From an uncultured Ruminococcus sp. (GTDB lineage Bacteria > Bacillota > Clostridia > UBA1212 > UBA1255): 10,606 nucleotides of DNA. The position numbers and the translations under genes were made by a program. Below, piece by piece: positions 5,451-10,606 of the stretch. The stretch is from positions 1 to 10,606 of the forward strand of contig CACZOW010000315.1 of the NCBI GenBank assembly GCA_902782885.1, in the 5' to 3' direction. The stretch's first letter is position 1. Every line of letters begins with the position of its first letter. Under the pieces are notes generated by a model. The model was given only the letters and a program-made list of their open reading frames with translations, was not told the DNA's origin and ran no database searches.

Positions 5451-8093
5451 TTATCCCCCATTGAAAGGGACCCGCAGCACTTCCGGCCCGTCGAACCCGA
5501 ACGTCAACGCACATCTGGGCACACAGCGGTTCAGCGGCGTCGCGGAAACGCTCGCTTCAAATTCCCCTTCCGGCACCTCAAGGCCGGAACTGAACCAGAT
5601 CTGTTTCGAGTTCCCGTACCGGTCGGTGACGGAGGCGGTCTTTCCGTCAAATTCAATATAATCGCTCGACATGAGTTCACACTCGAACGTCAGCGACGTG
5701 CCTCCCACCGTCACGGTCGGATCCTTCAGCACTTCGTACACATGCTCGCACGCATTGATCGAAGACATGCGCACGTCCGACGTGTTGCCCTCGGTCTCGA
5801 CGCTGATCTCCGTTATCCGGTCGTTGTTCAGGCTCGAACGGAATATTCCGTACACGCCTTCATTCTTTTCGAAGCCGTGGTCGGTCCGCTCGCCGTTGTC
5901 CGATTCGACGAGGATGAATTCGCGGTCGCCAACAAAATCCGTGTCTATGATATATTCCCCGAACCCCTTTTCACTGTTGGTGGCGCAGCGCAATTTTATG
6001 CATATTTTACCGCCTTTTTGGCCGTTGCCGTGCACTTTAATCACCTTTGCGAGCCTGTCTGATATATCCGTCTCCCGCTCAAAAACGCGCGACAGCACCT
6101 GACCGTTAAGCTCTTTATTTTCGTCCAGCTCAAGCAGCGTTATCGGCGCGCGCAGATTTGAAGACATGAGCGCCTCGATCCTTAAGAAAGGCGTCTGCGC
6201 CGCGTACGGATTGCGGAATACCGCTTTGTTCCGCGCCTGATCGCCGATATCGTAAAACTTCACGCGCTGATAACTTTTTTCTTTAAATATCGCGCCGCCT
6301 TCCCTGTCCCCGGTCATAGCCAGTTCGCAATTTCTTTCAATCAGTATCCGGCGCTGCGCTTCGGTCAGCACACCGGCTTTCCTCAGGTCGTCATACTTTT
6401 TGTACAGCGCGATATTCCGCCGGAGCCCCGCGAACCTGCCGAGCTGCTCCCGGGTCGTACCGTTGAAAACGTTGGCAAAATCATACATCACCGCCAGGCT
6501 GCCCATATGGTCAACGGCGTCCGTAAAGTGGTACTTCGTGTGCTCGCCGCCGGGATATTTGTCCGTCATCGGGTAGAAATCGTACCAGCCCAGGATCGGC
6601 GCGCCGTAACGGTCAATAAACTCGAGATTGGCGCCGGTATGCCTGCGGTTGAATTCCTTGTAGCCCCGGTACGGCGTGTCCCAGGCGCCAATGCGGCCGC
6701 GCGCCGCCCATATTGACGGCATAAACGTCGACATCTCGAGCACCGGATCGTCATTACAGTATAGCAGCATTTCCCGCACGAACTCCGCCGAATAGTACCA
6801 TGCCTCGTGCTCCGGGTCGCAATGCGCCGAGATGCCGTCGAGCGCGTCAAGATATATGGACCGGAATCCGCCTTCATTGTATGCTTTTGCGGTATTGCGG
6901 GCGATCTCGTAGAAAAGGTCAGAGCCCAATACGGGCGTGAAACCGAAATACTGTCCTTCCAGATGCTTCACGGCGGCACCGGCGTTGTGCGCAGCGGCTT
7001 TCGTGCCCGCGCATCCCCGTTCCAGCGCTTCGAACCCGCGTTCGTGCTTCTTAAAGCGAATTATCTCCCGGTCTATCAGGAGAAAAGGCGTATTGGTCAC
7101 GCAGAACCCGAAATCGTCCGAAACACCCGCGGCTGATTCCTTCGTTTCGATCAGCGTATCCGCTTCGGAGAGGACCTTCGCCAGCGTGAACGTCTCCATC
7201 GTCTTTAGCTGCGCCTGATTCTCCGGGCGGCTCAGGATCGTATCGCAGTCGTAGTCAATATAGTGCGAATATGTGTGGAGCCCCGCGGTCAATCCGTCCT
7301 TTTCCAGCCGCAGCGCCACCTTTTCTTTGAATTCCGCCGCGTTTTCGTACTTCGCGAAACGGAAATCGCCCTGCCTGTACGTTGCCGGCCCTTTATGGAA
7401 ATCGATCTGGTCAACGCCGATGCTTTTGAAAAACGGTATGTTGTTGTCCAGAAACTCCTCGGAGGAATCGAACTGGATCGTATAATTCGTGAAATTGATC
7501 CTTTCATCCCGGCCCCAGGCGCCGCCTTTTTTGGAGCAGATCCCCCTGCGTTTGTCGATCCCGGAGCAGACTTCTTTTATGATGTCTTTTTGCAGGCAGA
7601 TCGGAGCGATGATCAGCGCGTATTTCGCGCCGGCAGTGCCCAGATGCGGATATACGGCGCCGCCGGTCCTGCCGCTTTTGCTGTCGGGATAGTACAGCGG
7701 ATCGACATTTGCGGTGAGCGCGATCCCGATGCACCCGGTGCTTTCTTTGTCGCCGGTGTCGAATACGAAACGCAGTTCGGCAATGGTCAGCCTGAAAACT
7801 CCGGCCGGCAACGGATCGAGCAATTCGAACGTGAAATAATCGTCAAACGCCCCCACGCTTACACGAAACGCGCCGATCCCGGTACGCACAGTCAATATGC
7901 CGTCCGAGAGCGCAAGCTCCCCCACGGGGATAATTGCCCCGTCACGCATTTCGAGCTTGAAAAAAGTGTTGTCCGCGTACGGGCAGACGTTCCGGCCGCT
8001 CTTCAGATCAAGCACGGACAATACCCGCGCGTCCGTTCCCGAGATCGTGATCTTCGCCAGTCGGTTGGCGAGGACAATCGTGTCAATACTCAT
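5451..8093 (-). CDS. Large cytosolic TIM-barrel glycoside-hydrolase-like protein, family not recognised
   Basis: An 880-residue protein with no signal peptide and no membrane segment. An N-terminal beta-rich region (about 1-165) resembles the beta-sandwich that precedes the barrel in GH31/GH36-like enzymes. A TIM-barrel-like core (about 195-600) has strand-end motifs DQIDFHKG (228-235), LHTYSHYIDYD (272-282), IYLDALDG (413-420), VLEMSTF (451-457) and GWYDFYP (502-508). Candidate catalytic acids are Asp416 or Asp419 and Glu453. A small module (335-378) with an RG-x2-GT-x4-H-x2-G pattern is inserted before IYLDALDG. The C-terminal 280 residues look like beta-sandwich domains. I choose the ATG at 8093-8091, preceded by AGAAGGA at 10 nt; the in-frame ATG at 8123 lacks a Shine-Dalgarno. 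It overlaps the alkyltransferase by 11 nt and precedes an MFS gene by 4 nt. Glycosidase function is inferred from fold-like motifs and context. A polysaccharide lyase or glycoside phosphorylase is not excluded. Confidence 0.68.
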   Translation of the reverse strand: MSIDTIVLANRLAKITISGTDARVLSVLDLKSGRNVCPYADNTFFKLEMRDGAIIPVGELALSDGILTVRTGIGAFRVSVGAFDDYFTFELLDPLPAGVFRLTIAELRFVFDTGDKESTGCIGIALTANVDPLYYPDSKSGRTGGAVYPHLGTAGAKYALIIAPICLQKDIIKEVCSGIDKRRGICSKKGGAWGRDERINFTNYTIQFDSSEEFLDNNIPFFKSIGVDQIDFHKGPATYRQGDFRFAKYENAAEFKEKVALRLEKDGLTAGLHTYSHYIDYDCDTILSRPENQAQLKTMETFTLAKVLSEADTLIETKESAAGVSDDFGFCVTNTPFLLIDREIIRFKKHERGFEALERGCAGTKAAAHNAGAAVKHLEGQYFGFTPVLGSDLFYEIARNTAKAYNEGGFRSIYLDALDGISAHCDPEHEAWYYSAEFVREMLLYCNDDPVLEMSTFMPSIWAARGRIGAWDTPYRGYKEFNRRHTGANLEFIDRYGAPILGWYDFYPMTDKYPGGEHTKYHFTDAVDHMGSLAVMYDFANVFNGTTREQLGRFAGLRRNIALYKKYDDLRKAGVLTEAQRRILIERNCELAMTGDREGGAIFKEKSYQRVKFYDIGDQARNKAVFRNPYAAQTPFLRIEALMSSNLRAPITLLELDENKELNGQVLSRVFERETDISDRLAKVIKVHGNGQKGGKICIKLRCATNSEKGFGEYIIDTDFVGDREFILVESDNGERTDHGFEKNEGVYGIFRSSLNNDRITEISVETEGNTSDVRMSSINACEHVYEVLKDPTVTVGGTSLTFECELMSSDYIEFDGKTASVTDRYGNSKQIWFSSGLEVPEGEFEASVSATPLNRCVPRCALTFGFDGPEVLRVPFNGG

Positions 8094-8649
8094 GTTTTGA
8101 GATTCCTTCTGTATGTCGTCCATTTCGTTTTGTCAAAACTGCGCCTGCAGGATTCGCCGCCCCCTGCTCAAGAGCTAACAGTTTCATTTTTCTTTCGATC
8201 CCGCCCGCATATCCGGTCATGCCGCCGTCCGCACCGATCACGCGGTGGCAGGGGATTATTATCGAGATCGGATTGTGCCCTACGGCGCCGCCGACCGCCT
8301 GCGCGGACATGCGGCAGGAACCGGTTTGCTTTGCGACGAGCTTAGCGATCTCCCCGTACGTCATAGTTTGGCCGAAAGGGATCGTCAGCAATATCTCCCA
8401 GACCGCCTTGCGAAACGGCGTTGCCCGCATAAGAAGCGGCGGCGTGAAATCCGGAGCATTGCCGCTGAAATAAATATTCAGCCATTTGTCCGCCTGATCG
8501 AATACGGGCAGCGCGTTTTCCGCAAAACAGTCGTCAAGAGTATCCGCGTAATACTTCTGCCCTTCGAACCACAGACCGGTCAACGCGTTGCCGTCGCTGG
8601 CGACCGTGATGCCGCCGAGCGGCGATCCGCAGTGATGAATGTAATCCAT
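8083..8649 (-). CDS. ogt: Methylated-DNA--[protein]-cysteine S-methyltransferase (O6-alkylguanine-DNA alkyltransferase)
   Basis: A 188-residue suicide DNA-repair protein that moves the alkyl group from O6-alkylguanine to its own cysteine. The active site IIIPCHRV has acceptor Cys134 and His135. The N-terminal domain is about 1-72, and the DNA-binding/catalytic domain about 77-163 (TPFRKAVWEILLTIPFGQTMTYGEIA). The helix normally reading ARAVG, whose Arg is the base-flipping finger in human and E. coli enzymes, reads AQAVGGAVGHNP here (Gln117). About 25 residues after the core (LALEQ, 158-162) are an unstructured-looking extension that runs into the hydrolase gene. The ATG at 8649 is chosen because AAAAAGGAG (8663-8655) lies 5 nt upstream; an in-frame ATG at 8691 lies inside the -10 hexamer of the predicted promoter. 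The Shine-Dalgarno is inside a perfect palindrome AGGAGCTCCT (8650-8659). It is the first gene of a carbohydrate operon, an unexpected position for a repair gene. Confidence 0.92.
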   Translation of the reverse strand: MDYIHHCGSPLGGITVASDGNALTGLWFEGQKYYADTLDDCFAENALPVFDQADKWLNIYFSGNAPDFTPPLLMRATPFRKAVWEILLTIPFGQTMTYGEIAKLVAKQTGSCRMSAQAVGGAVGHNPISIIIPCHRVIGADGGMTGYAGGIERKMKLLALEQGAANPAGAVLTKRNGRHTEGISKHEY

Positions 8650-8665
8650 AGGAGCTCCTTTTTGC

Positions 8666-8681
8666 GCCGGATCGTTCCGGC
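8666..8681. promoter_or_regulatory. Leader dyad GCCGGA-4-TCCGGC before the ogt ribosome site
   Basis: Six-base arms (8666-8671 and 8676-8681) with a 4-base loop lie between the predicted transcription start (about 8684) and the Shine-Dalgarno of the alkyltransferase. It could be an operator over the start point or a leader RNA hairpin 3 nt from the AAAAAGGAG run. The dyad is observed; either role is inference. Confidence 0.4.
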
Positions 8682-8690
8682 CTCCGTGCA

Positions 8691-8719
8691 ATGTTACAAC
8701 AGGAATCGGAAAAAAGCAA
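8691..8719 (-). promoter_or_regulatory. Promoter for the ogt-hydrolase-MFS operon
   Basis: On the minus strand TTGCTT (8719-8714), a 17-bp spacer and TAACAT (8696-8691) form a moderate sigma-A-type promoter, 3/6 and 4/6 matches. A 42-nt stretch separates the -10 from the start codon at 8649. It is the best candidate upstream of the operon, and palindromic operator-like sites lie just upstream of its -35. Confidence 0.45.
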
Positions 8720-8732
8720 CCGGACAGATAAT

Positions 8733-8742
8733 AAAACGTTTT
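8733..8742. promoter_or_regulatory. CG-centred palindrome AAAACGTTTT, LacI/GalR-type operator core
   Basis: A perfect 10-bp palindrome 14 bp upstream of the predicted -35 of the ogt operon. LacI/GalR-family repressors and CcpA bind A/T-flanked CG-centred palindromes of this kind. Its centre (8737.5) is exactly 42 bp, four helical turns, from the centre of the second such site at 8775-8784. Identity of the binding protein is unknown. Confidence 0.4.
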
Positions 8743-8772
8743 TTCGGGAGTGGAAGTAAACTTTTCACTCGC

Positions 8773-8786
8773 CTAAAGCGCTTTCT
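8773..8786. promoter_or_regulatory. cre-like site (CTAAAGCGCTTTCT)
   Basis: It contains the perfect palindrome AAAGCGCTTT (8775-8784) and matches the CcpA catabolite-responsive element TGWAANCGNTNWCA at all positions except the first two and the last. It lies about 55 bp upstream of the predicted -35 of the operon. CcpA or a local LacI-family regulator could bind; the carbohydrate function of the operon makes this plausible. Confidence 0.4.
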
Positions 8787-8903
8787 CCGGTCACGTGAAT
8801 AACAAACGGAATTATTCCACCTGATTTCCCTCCTTAACGGTGGCCTGAGCCCTGCCTGCTGCACTATCCGCCTAACTGCCGGGAATCGCTCGTTCATCCG
8901 TAT

Positions 8904-9004
8904 TCTCGCTCATTTTTTGCGGGCTCACCTGGTATAAAACCACTAGAATTTGCCCAAATTTATCCAGAATTGCCTTCTTCGCGGCTCAGCTCTCGCTCAT
9001 TTTT
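8904..9004. repeat. Direct repeat TCTCGCTCATTTTT upstream of array elements 1 and 2
   Basis: Identical 14-mers at 8904-8917 and 8991-9004 are each followed by a (T)GC(C)GGGC stretch and then, 26 and 33 bp after the repeat start, by a TGGTATAAAA element end. This suggests the first two array units derive from duplication of a unit larger than the 37-bp element. Confidence 0.55.
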
Positions 9005-9291
9005 GTTTGCCGGGCCTTACGAATGGTATAAAAACGCAAAATTCATTTAATTTTATCCAGCCCAAATTAGTATGATTTTGTTCCGATGGTATAAAAAGCC
9101 CGGAAAATGAAAGATTTATCCATCCATAGGACCACAGACGGAGCCCAATGACACCGAGAAGGAGCCAAAAATGGTATAAGAGTGTTCAAAAAACATTAAA
9201 TTTATCCAGAATCCGGGAGCGATGCAAAAGCGGATAAGTTGAGAGAAGGCGCCGGATGGATAAAAAGCACATAATCCCCTAAAATTATCCA
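8930..9291. repeat. Array of five conserved-end elements (TGGTATAAAA ... TTTATCCA)
   Basis: Five elements occur at 8930-8966, 9024-9059, 9087-9122, 9172-9208 and 9257-9291. Each begins TGGTATAA (the fifth TGGATAA) and ends (T)TTATCCA, with 17-20 bp of unlike sequence between. The ends are inverted repeats of each other: TGGATAAA pairs with TTTATCCA, with one extra T in the left arm of the first four. Start-to-start spacings are 94, 63, 85 and 85 bp, close to 9, 6, 8 and 8 turns of B-DNA. Sequences between elements are mostly unrelated, although CAAATTAG follows elements 2 and 5 and CAGAAT follows 1 and 4. Left ends resemble an extended -10 (TGnTATAAA), and right ends resemble a DnaA box lacking its last two conserved bases. 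Function unknown. Confidence 0.8.
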
Positions 9292-9420
9292 AAGCAAATT
9301 AGGACAGCTCGAGATCTGGCACTTCAGCGGCGCTTCAGGACGCATCGGGGAGGTTTCAGGGGACTCGCGGACGGTGACTCATGCGTTTGACAGGTCAGAG
9401 GATGCGCCCATAATCACTCC

Positions 9421-9488
9421 GCCCTTTTACCCGGTAAAAATGGGCTGTTCGTTGTCCGGCTACTCAGCCGGCGATCAAACAGCCCATT
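9421..9488 (-). terminator. Two-tier hairpin with T tract, probable terminator of the surface-protein gene
   Basis: An outer 11-bp perfect inverted repeat, AATGGGCTGTT (9439-9449) with AACAGCCCATT (9478-9488), encloses a 6-bp stem CCGGCT (9456-9461)/AGCCGG (9466-9471) with loop ACTC. On the minus strand the stem runs directly into TTTTT (9440-9436), the form of an intrinsic terminator, 96 bp past the surface-protein stop codon. Next to it, TTTTACC-C-GGTAAAA (9425-9439), extended by GCCC/GGGC (9421-9424 with 9442-9445), forms a palindrome that competes for the same GGGC. No plus-strand gene reads into it. Confidence 0.6.
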
Positions 9489-9496
9489 CTTTCATT

Positions 9497-9560
9497 CCGC
9501 ATTGCCTACGCAAACGCCGCACTGCCTACGCAAACGCCGCATTGCCTACGCAAACGCGGC
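9497..9560. repeat. Three tandem 20-bp repeats
   Basis: Units at 9501-9520, 9521-9540 and 9541-9560 share the core TGCCTACGCAAACGC with a period of exactly 20 bp. Unit 2 differs by one base near its start (ACTGCC for ATTGCC) and unit 3 by one base near its end (GCGGC for GCCGC). A CCGC at 9497-9500 is the end of a preceding partial unit. They lie between the stop codon of the surface-protein gene and its probable terminator, so they would be transcribed as its 3' untranslated region. Confidence 0.85.
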
Positions 9561-9583
9561 GCCGCAAAAGCATCGAAAAAGTA

Positions 9584-10606
9584 TTATTTTTTGTCCTTCT
9601 TTTTCTTCTTCGCGACCGCGATGATCACGACGATCACGATGATCACGGCAAGGATTATAAGCAGCCAGATGAAAATACACAATCCGAGCGGCTGCGGGCA
9701 GAAGTGGCAGATCGGGCAGGTCTTCTTATGCGCGTTCGCCTGTTCGTCCGGACCGGGAGTGCCGTCCGTTCCGGGATCGGTGTGGTAGTTGATGTCGTCG
9801 GTGCCGAAGGAGATGATCTTCGACCAGTCGGAATAGATAGATCCGTCAAAATAATCGGGATGATCGTACACGTAGCGGCAGCGCAGCTCGATGATCGCGT
9901 CTTTCGGAACGTTCGGCCGCTCAGCGTTTGCGAGCGCGAAAAGCGCGGCTTCCATCTCACCCGCCTTGATGAGCCAGTCGCCCTGAAGCCGAGTGAATTC
10001 GGTGTCGCCTTTGACGCGGCCTTCGACTTCGATCGTGATTCGACCGAGATTTGCGGCAACTTTCGCGGCATCCTGAGCCAGCTTGTCGGGCACGGTCAAC
10101 GTGAATGCTACGACCGGATTATCGTTGAAGTCATGATCGGTCATACGCAGTCCGGTGATCACCGGCGCGATCAGATCGTCCCTGGTGAGCGGCTTGAAGA
10201 CATCCGCTTCCTTTCCGACAGAGGCAATATTCGACCAGTCTGAGTAGTAGTAATCCTTTTTCGTCTCACCGCCGACCGTTTTCCACACGCTGACAACAAA
10301 GCGCATGCGGAAATACGCGGTGTGCTTCGTGAAGTCGATCCGGAGTTCTTCGTCCGCGGTGCTGTAGGTGTACTGGTCAGGTTTCAGCTGCTCCTTTACG
10401 CCGGGTGTGAGCATTTCCGGGTCGCCGTTCCAGCGTTCGTCGTTCGGCAAGCCGCGCAGGACCCAGATCTCATTTACGGTCTCGGTGCCGTTGCCGATTC
10501 CGCCGTCTACCACGTCCCATTCACTGTAACGCGGGCGTCCCTCGCTGTCGCGGCCGAGGCCGTGGACGGAGTCTGCCTTCCAGTAATCATTCGCGTGCCA
10601 GCCGGA
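9584..10606 (-). CDS. Membrane-anchored extracellular repeat protein, C-terminal part (N-terminus outside window)
   Basis: The last 340 residues of a larger protein; the frame is open to the window edge, so a GTG at 10513 is only an internal codon. Two beta-rich, fibronectin-III-like modules are suggested by the recurring motifs YYYSDWSNIASVG (119-131) and SIYSDWSKIISFG (256-268). They are followed by an Asp/Gly/Pro/Thr linker (about 276-288), a cysteine cluster CPICHFC (297-303), one long hydrophobic helix (about 309-332, rich in Ile/Val) and a Lys-rich tail KKKKKDKK. By the positive-inside rule the Lys tail is cytoplasmic and the modules and cysteines are outside. There is no LPXTG-type sorting signal. 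The family is not recognised; a cell-surface adhesin or structural protein is likely. A probable terminator and a 20-bp tandem repeat follow its stop codon. Confidence 0.82.
   Translation of the reverse strand, partial: SGWHANDYWKADSVHGLGRDSEGRPRYSEWDVVDGGIGNGTETVNEIWVLRGLPNDERWNGDPEMLTPGVKEQLKPDQYTYSTADEELRIDFTKHTAYFRMRFVVSVWKTVGGETKKDYYYSDWSNIASVGKEADVFKPLTRDDLIAPVITGLRMTDHDFNDNPVVAFTLTVPDKLAQDAAKVAANLGRITIEVEGRVKGDTEFTRLQGDWLIKAGEMEAALFALANAERPNVPKDAIIELRCRYVYDHPDYFDGSIYSDWSKIISFGTDDINYHTDPGTDGTPGPDEQANAHKKTCPICHFCPQPLGLCIFIWLLIILAVIIVIVVIIAVAKKKKKDKK

Larger units (their letters stand above)
8650..9583. other. Gene-free region of about 930 bp
   Basis: No convincing protein gene lies on either strand between the alkyltransferase and the surface-protein gene. 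It divides into the operon promoter/operator zone (8650-8820), a stretch with no recognised function (8821-8903), an AT-rich array of five conserved-end elements (8930-9291), an undistinguished stretch (9300-9420), a hairpin/terminator zone (9421-9488) and a 20-bp tandem repeat (9497-9560). The A+T richness of 8930-9300 contrasts with the surrounding GC-rich genes. No tRNA, rRNA or known riboswitch pattern was seen. Confidence 0.7.

Noticed and set aside
5444..5461. Upstream ATG at 5461 as the MFS start
   Set aside because: It has no Shine-Dalgarno, while the ATG at 5446 has GGGGGA at 7-nt spacing. It would add only five residues.
8091..8123. Upstream ATG at 8123 as the hydrolase start
   Set aside because: No Shine-Dalgarno ahead of it. 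The ATG at 8093 has AGAAGGA 10 nt upstream and gives a smaller overlap with the alkyltransferase gene.
7263..8345. 360-residue plus-strand open frame
   Set aside because: Antisense shadow of the hydrolase and alkyltransferase genes in GC-rich DNA; Arg-rich composition and no recognisable motif.
8694..8897. 67-residue minus-strand frame ahead of the alkyltransferase
   Set aside because: Arg-rich, no Shine-Dalgarno at its own ATG, and it overlaps the promoter and operator palindromes of the operon.
8930..9291. CRISPR array
   Set aside because: Only the two ends of each element are conserved, the middles vary, spacings are unequal (63-94 bp) and no cas gene is present.
8930..9291. Chromosomal or plasmid replication origin with DnaA boxes
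   Set aside because: The TTATCCA ends lack the full TTATCCACA box in every copy, and no dnaA, dnaN, rpmH or rep gene is near. Kept only as a weak alternative for the array.
8930..9291. Miniature inverted-repeat transposable elements
   Set aside because: The elements are only 35-37 bp, have unrelated interiors and show no target-site duplications at their flanks.
9374..10243. 289-residue plus-strand open frame with a repeated A-Y-A-N-A-A-L-P-T-Q-T segment
   Set aside because: It is antisense to the surface-protein gene, lacks a Shine-Dalgarno, and its repeat is the read-out of the 20-bp tandem DNA repeat. The minus-strand frame has coherent domains, a transmembrane helix and a Lys tail.

Overview
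The window is 10.6 kb of GC-rich bacterial chromosome, most likely from a Gram-positive anaerobe of the Clostridia type, possibly from the gut. This is inferred from strong Shine-Dalgarno (SD) sites of the AGGAGG class, an OmpR/PAS-kinase pair of Firmicutes PhoP-PhoR style, a TTAA(A/C)-type 11-bp Pho-box repeat, and a Lys-tailed surface protein with repeated extracellular modules. No gene here fixes the genus. No phage, IS or CRISPR features are present.

Left third (1-4238): a Na+/phosphate cotransporter (minus strand, C-terminus outside the window) diverges from a two-component system, a PhoB/PhoP-like response regulator followed by a PhoR-like PAS histidine kinase overlapping it by 4 nt. 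The 223-bp divergent region holds TTAAAT repeats on an 11-bp grid immediately upstream of a good sigma-A-type promoter. This looks like a self-regulated phosphate-sensing module next to a phosphate transporter. A class II ketose-bisphosphate aldolase follows on the same strand after 75 bp.

Centre (4235-8649, minus strand): a compact three-gene operon, transcribed in the order O6-alkylguanine-DNA alkyltransferase (ogt-like), a large cytosolic TIM-barrel glycoside-hydrolase-like protein of a family I cannot name, and an MFS transporter. The genes overlap or nearly abut. The MFS stop codon interlocks with the stop codon of the oncoming aldolase gene in a CTAG tetranucleotide. The upstream region carries a promoter and CG-centred palindromes of LacI/GalR-CcpA operator type, two of them exactly 42 bp apart. 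I infer uptake of a glycoside by the MFS protein, intracellular cleavage by the hydrolase, and carbon-source control. The aldolase may handle a downstream sugar phosphate.

Right third (8650-10606): a gene-free stretch of about 930 bp, then the C-terminal part of a membrane-anchored, repeat-containing extracellular protein (minus strand, N-terminus outside the window). The gene-free stretch is the most unusual part. It has five copies of a 35-37 bp element with conserved ends (TGGTATAAAA ... TTTATCCA) and variable middles, spaced at near-integral helical turns. It also has a two-tier hairpin with a T tract (probable terminator of the surface-protein gene) overlapping a competing palindrome, and three perfect-period 20-bp tandem repeats.
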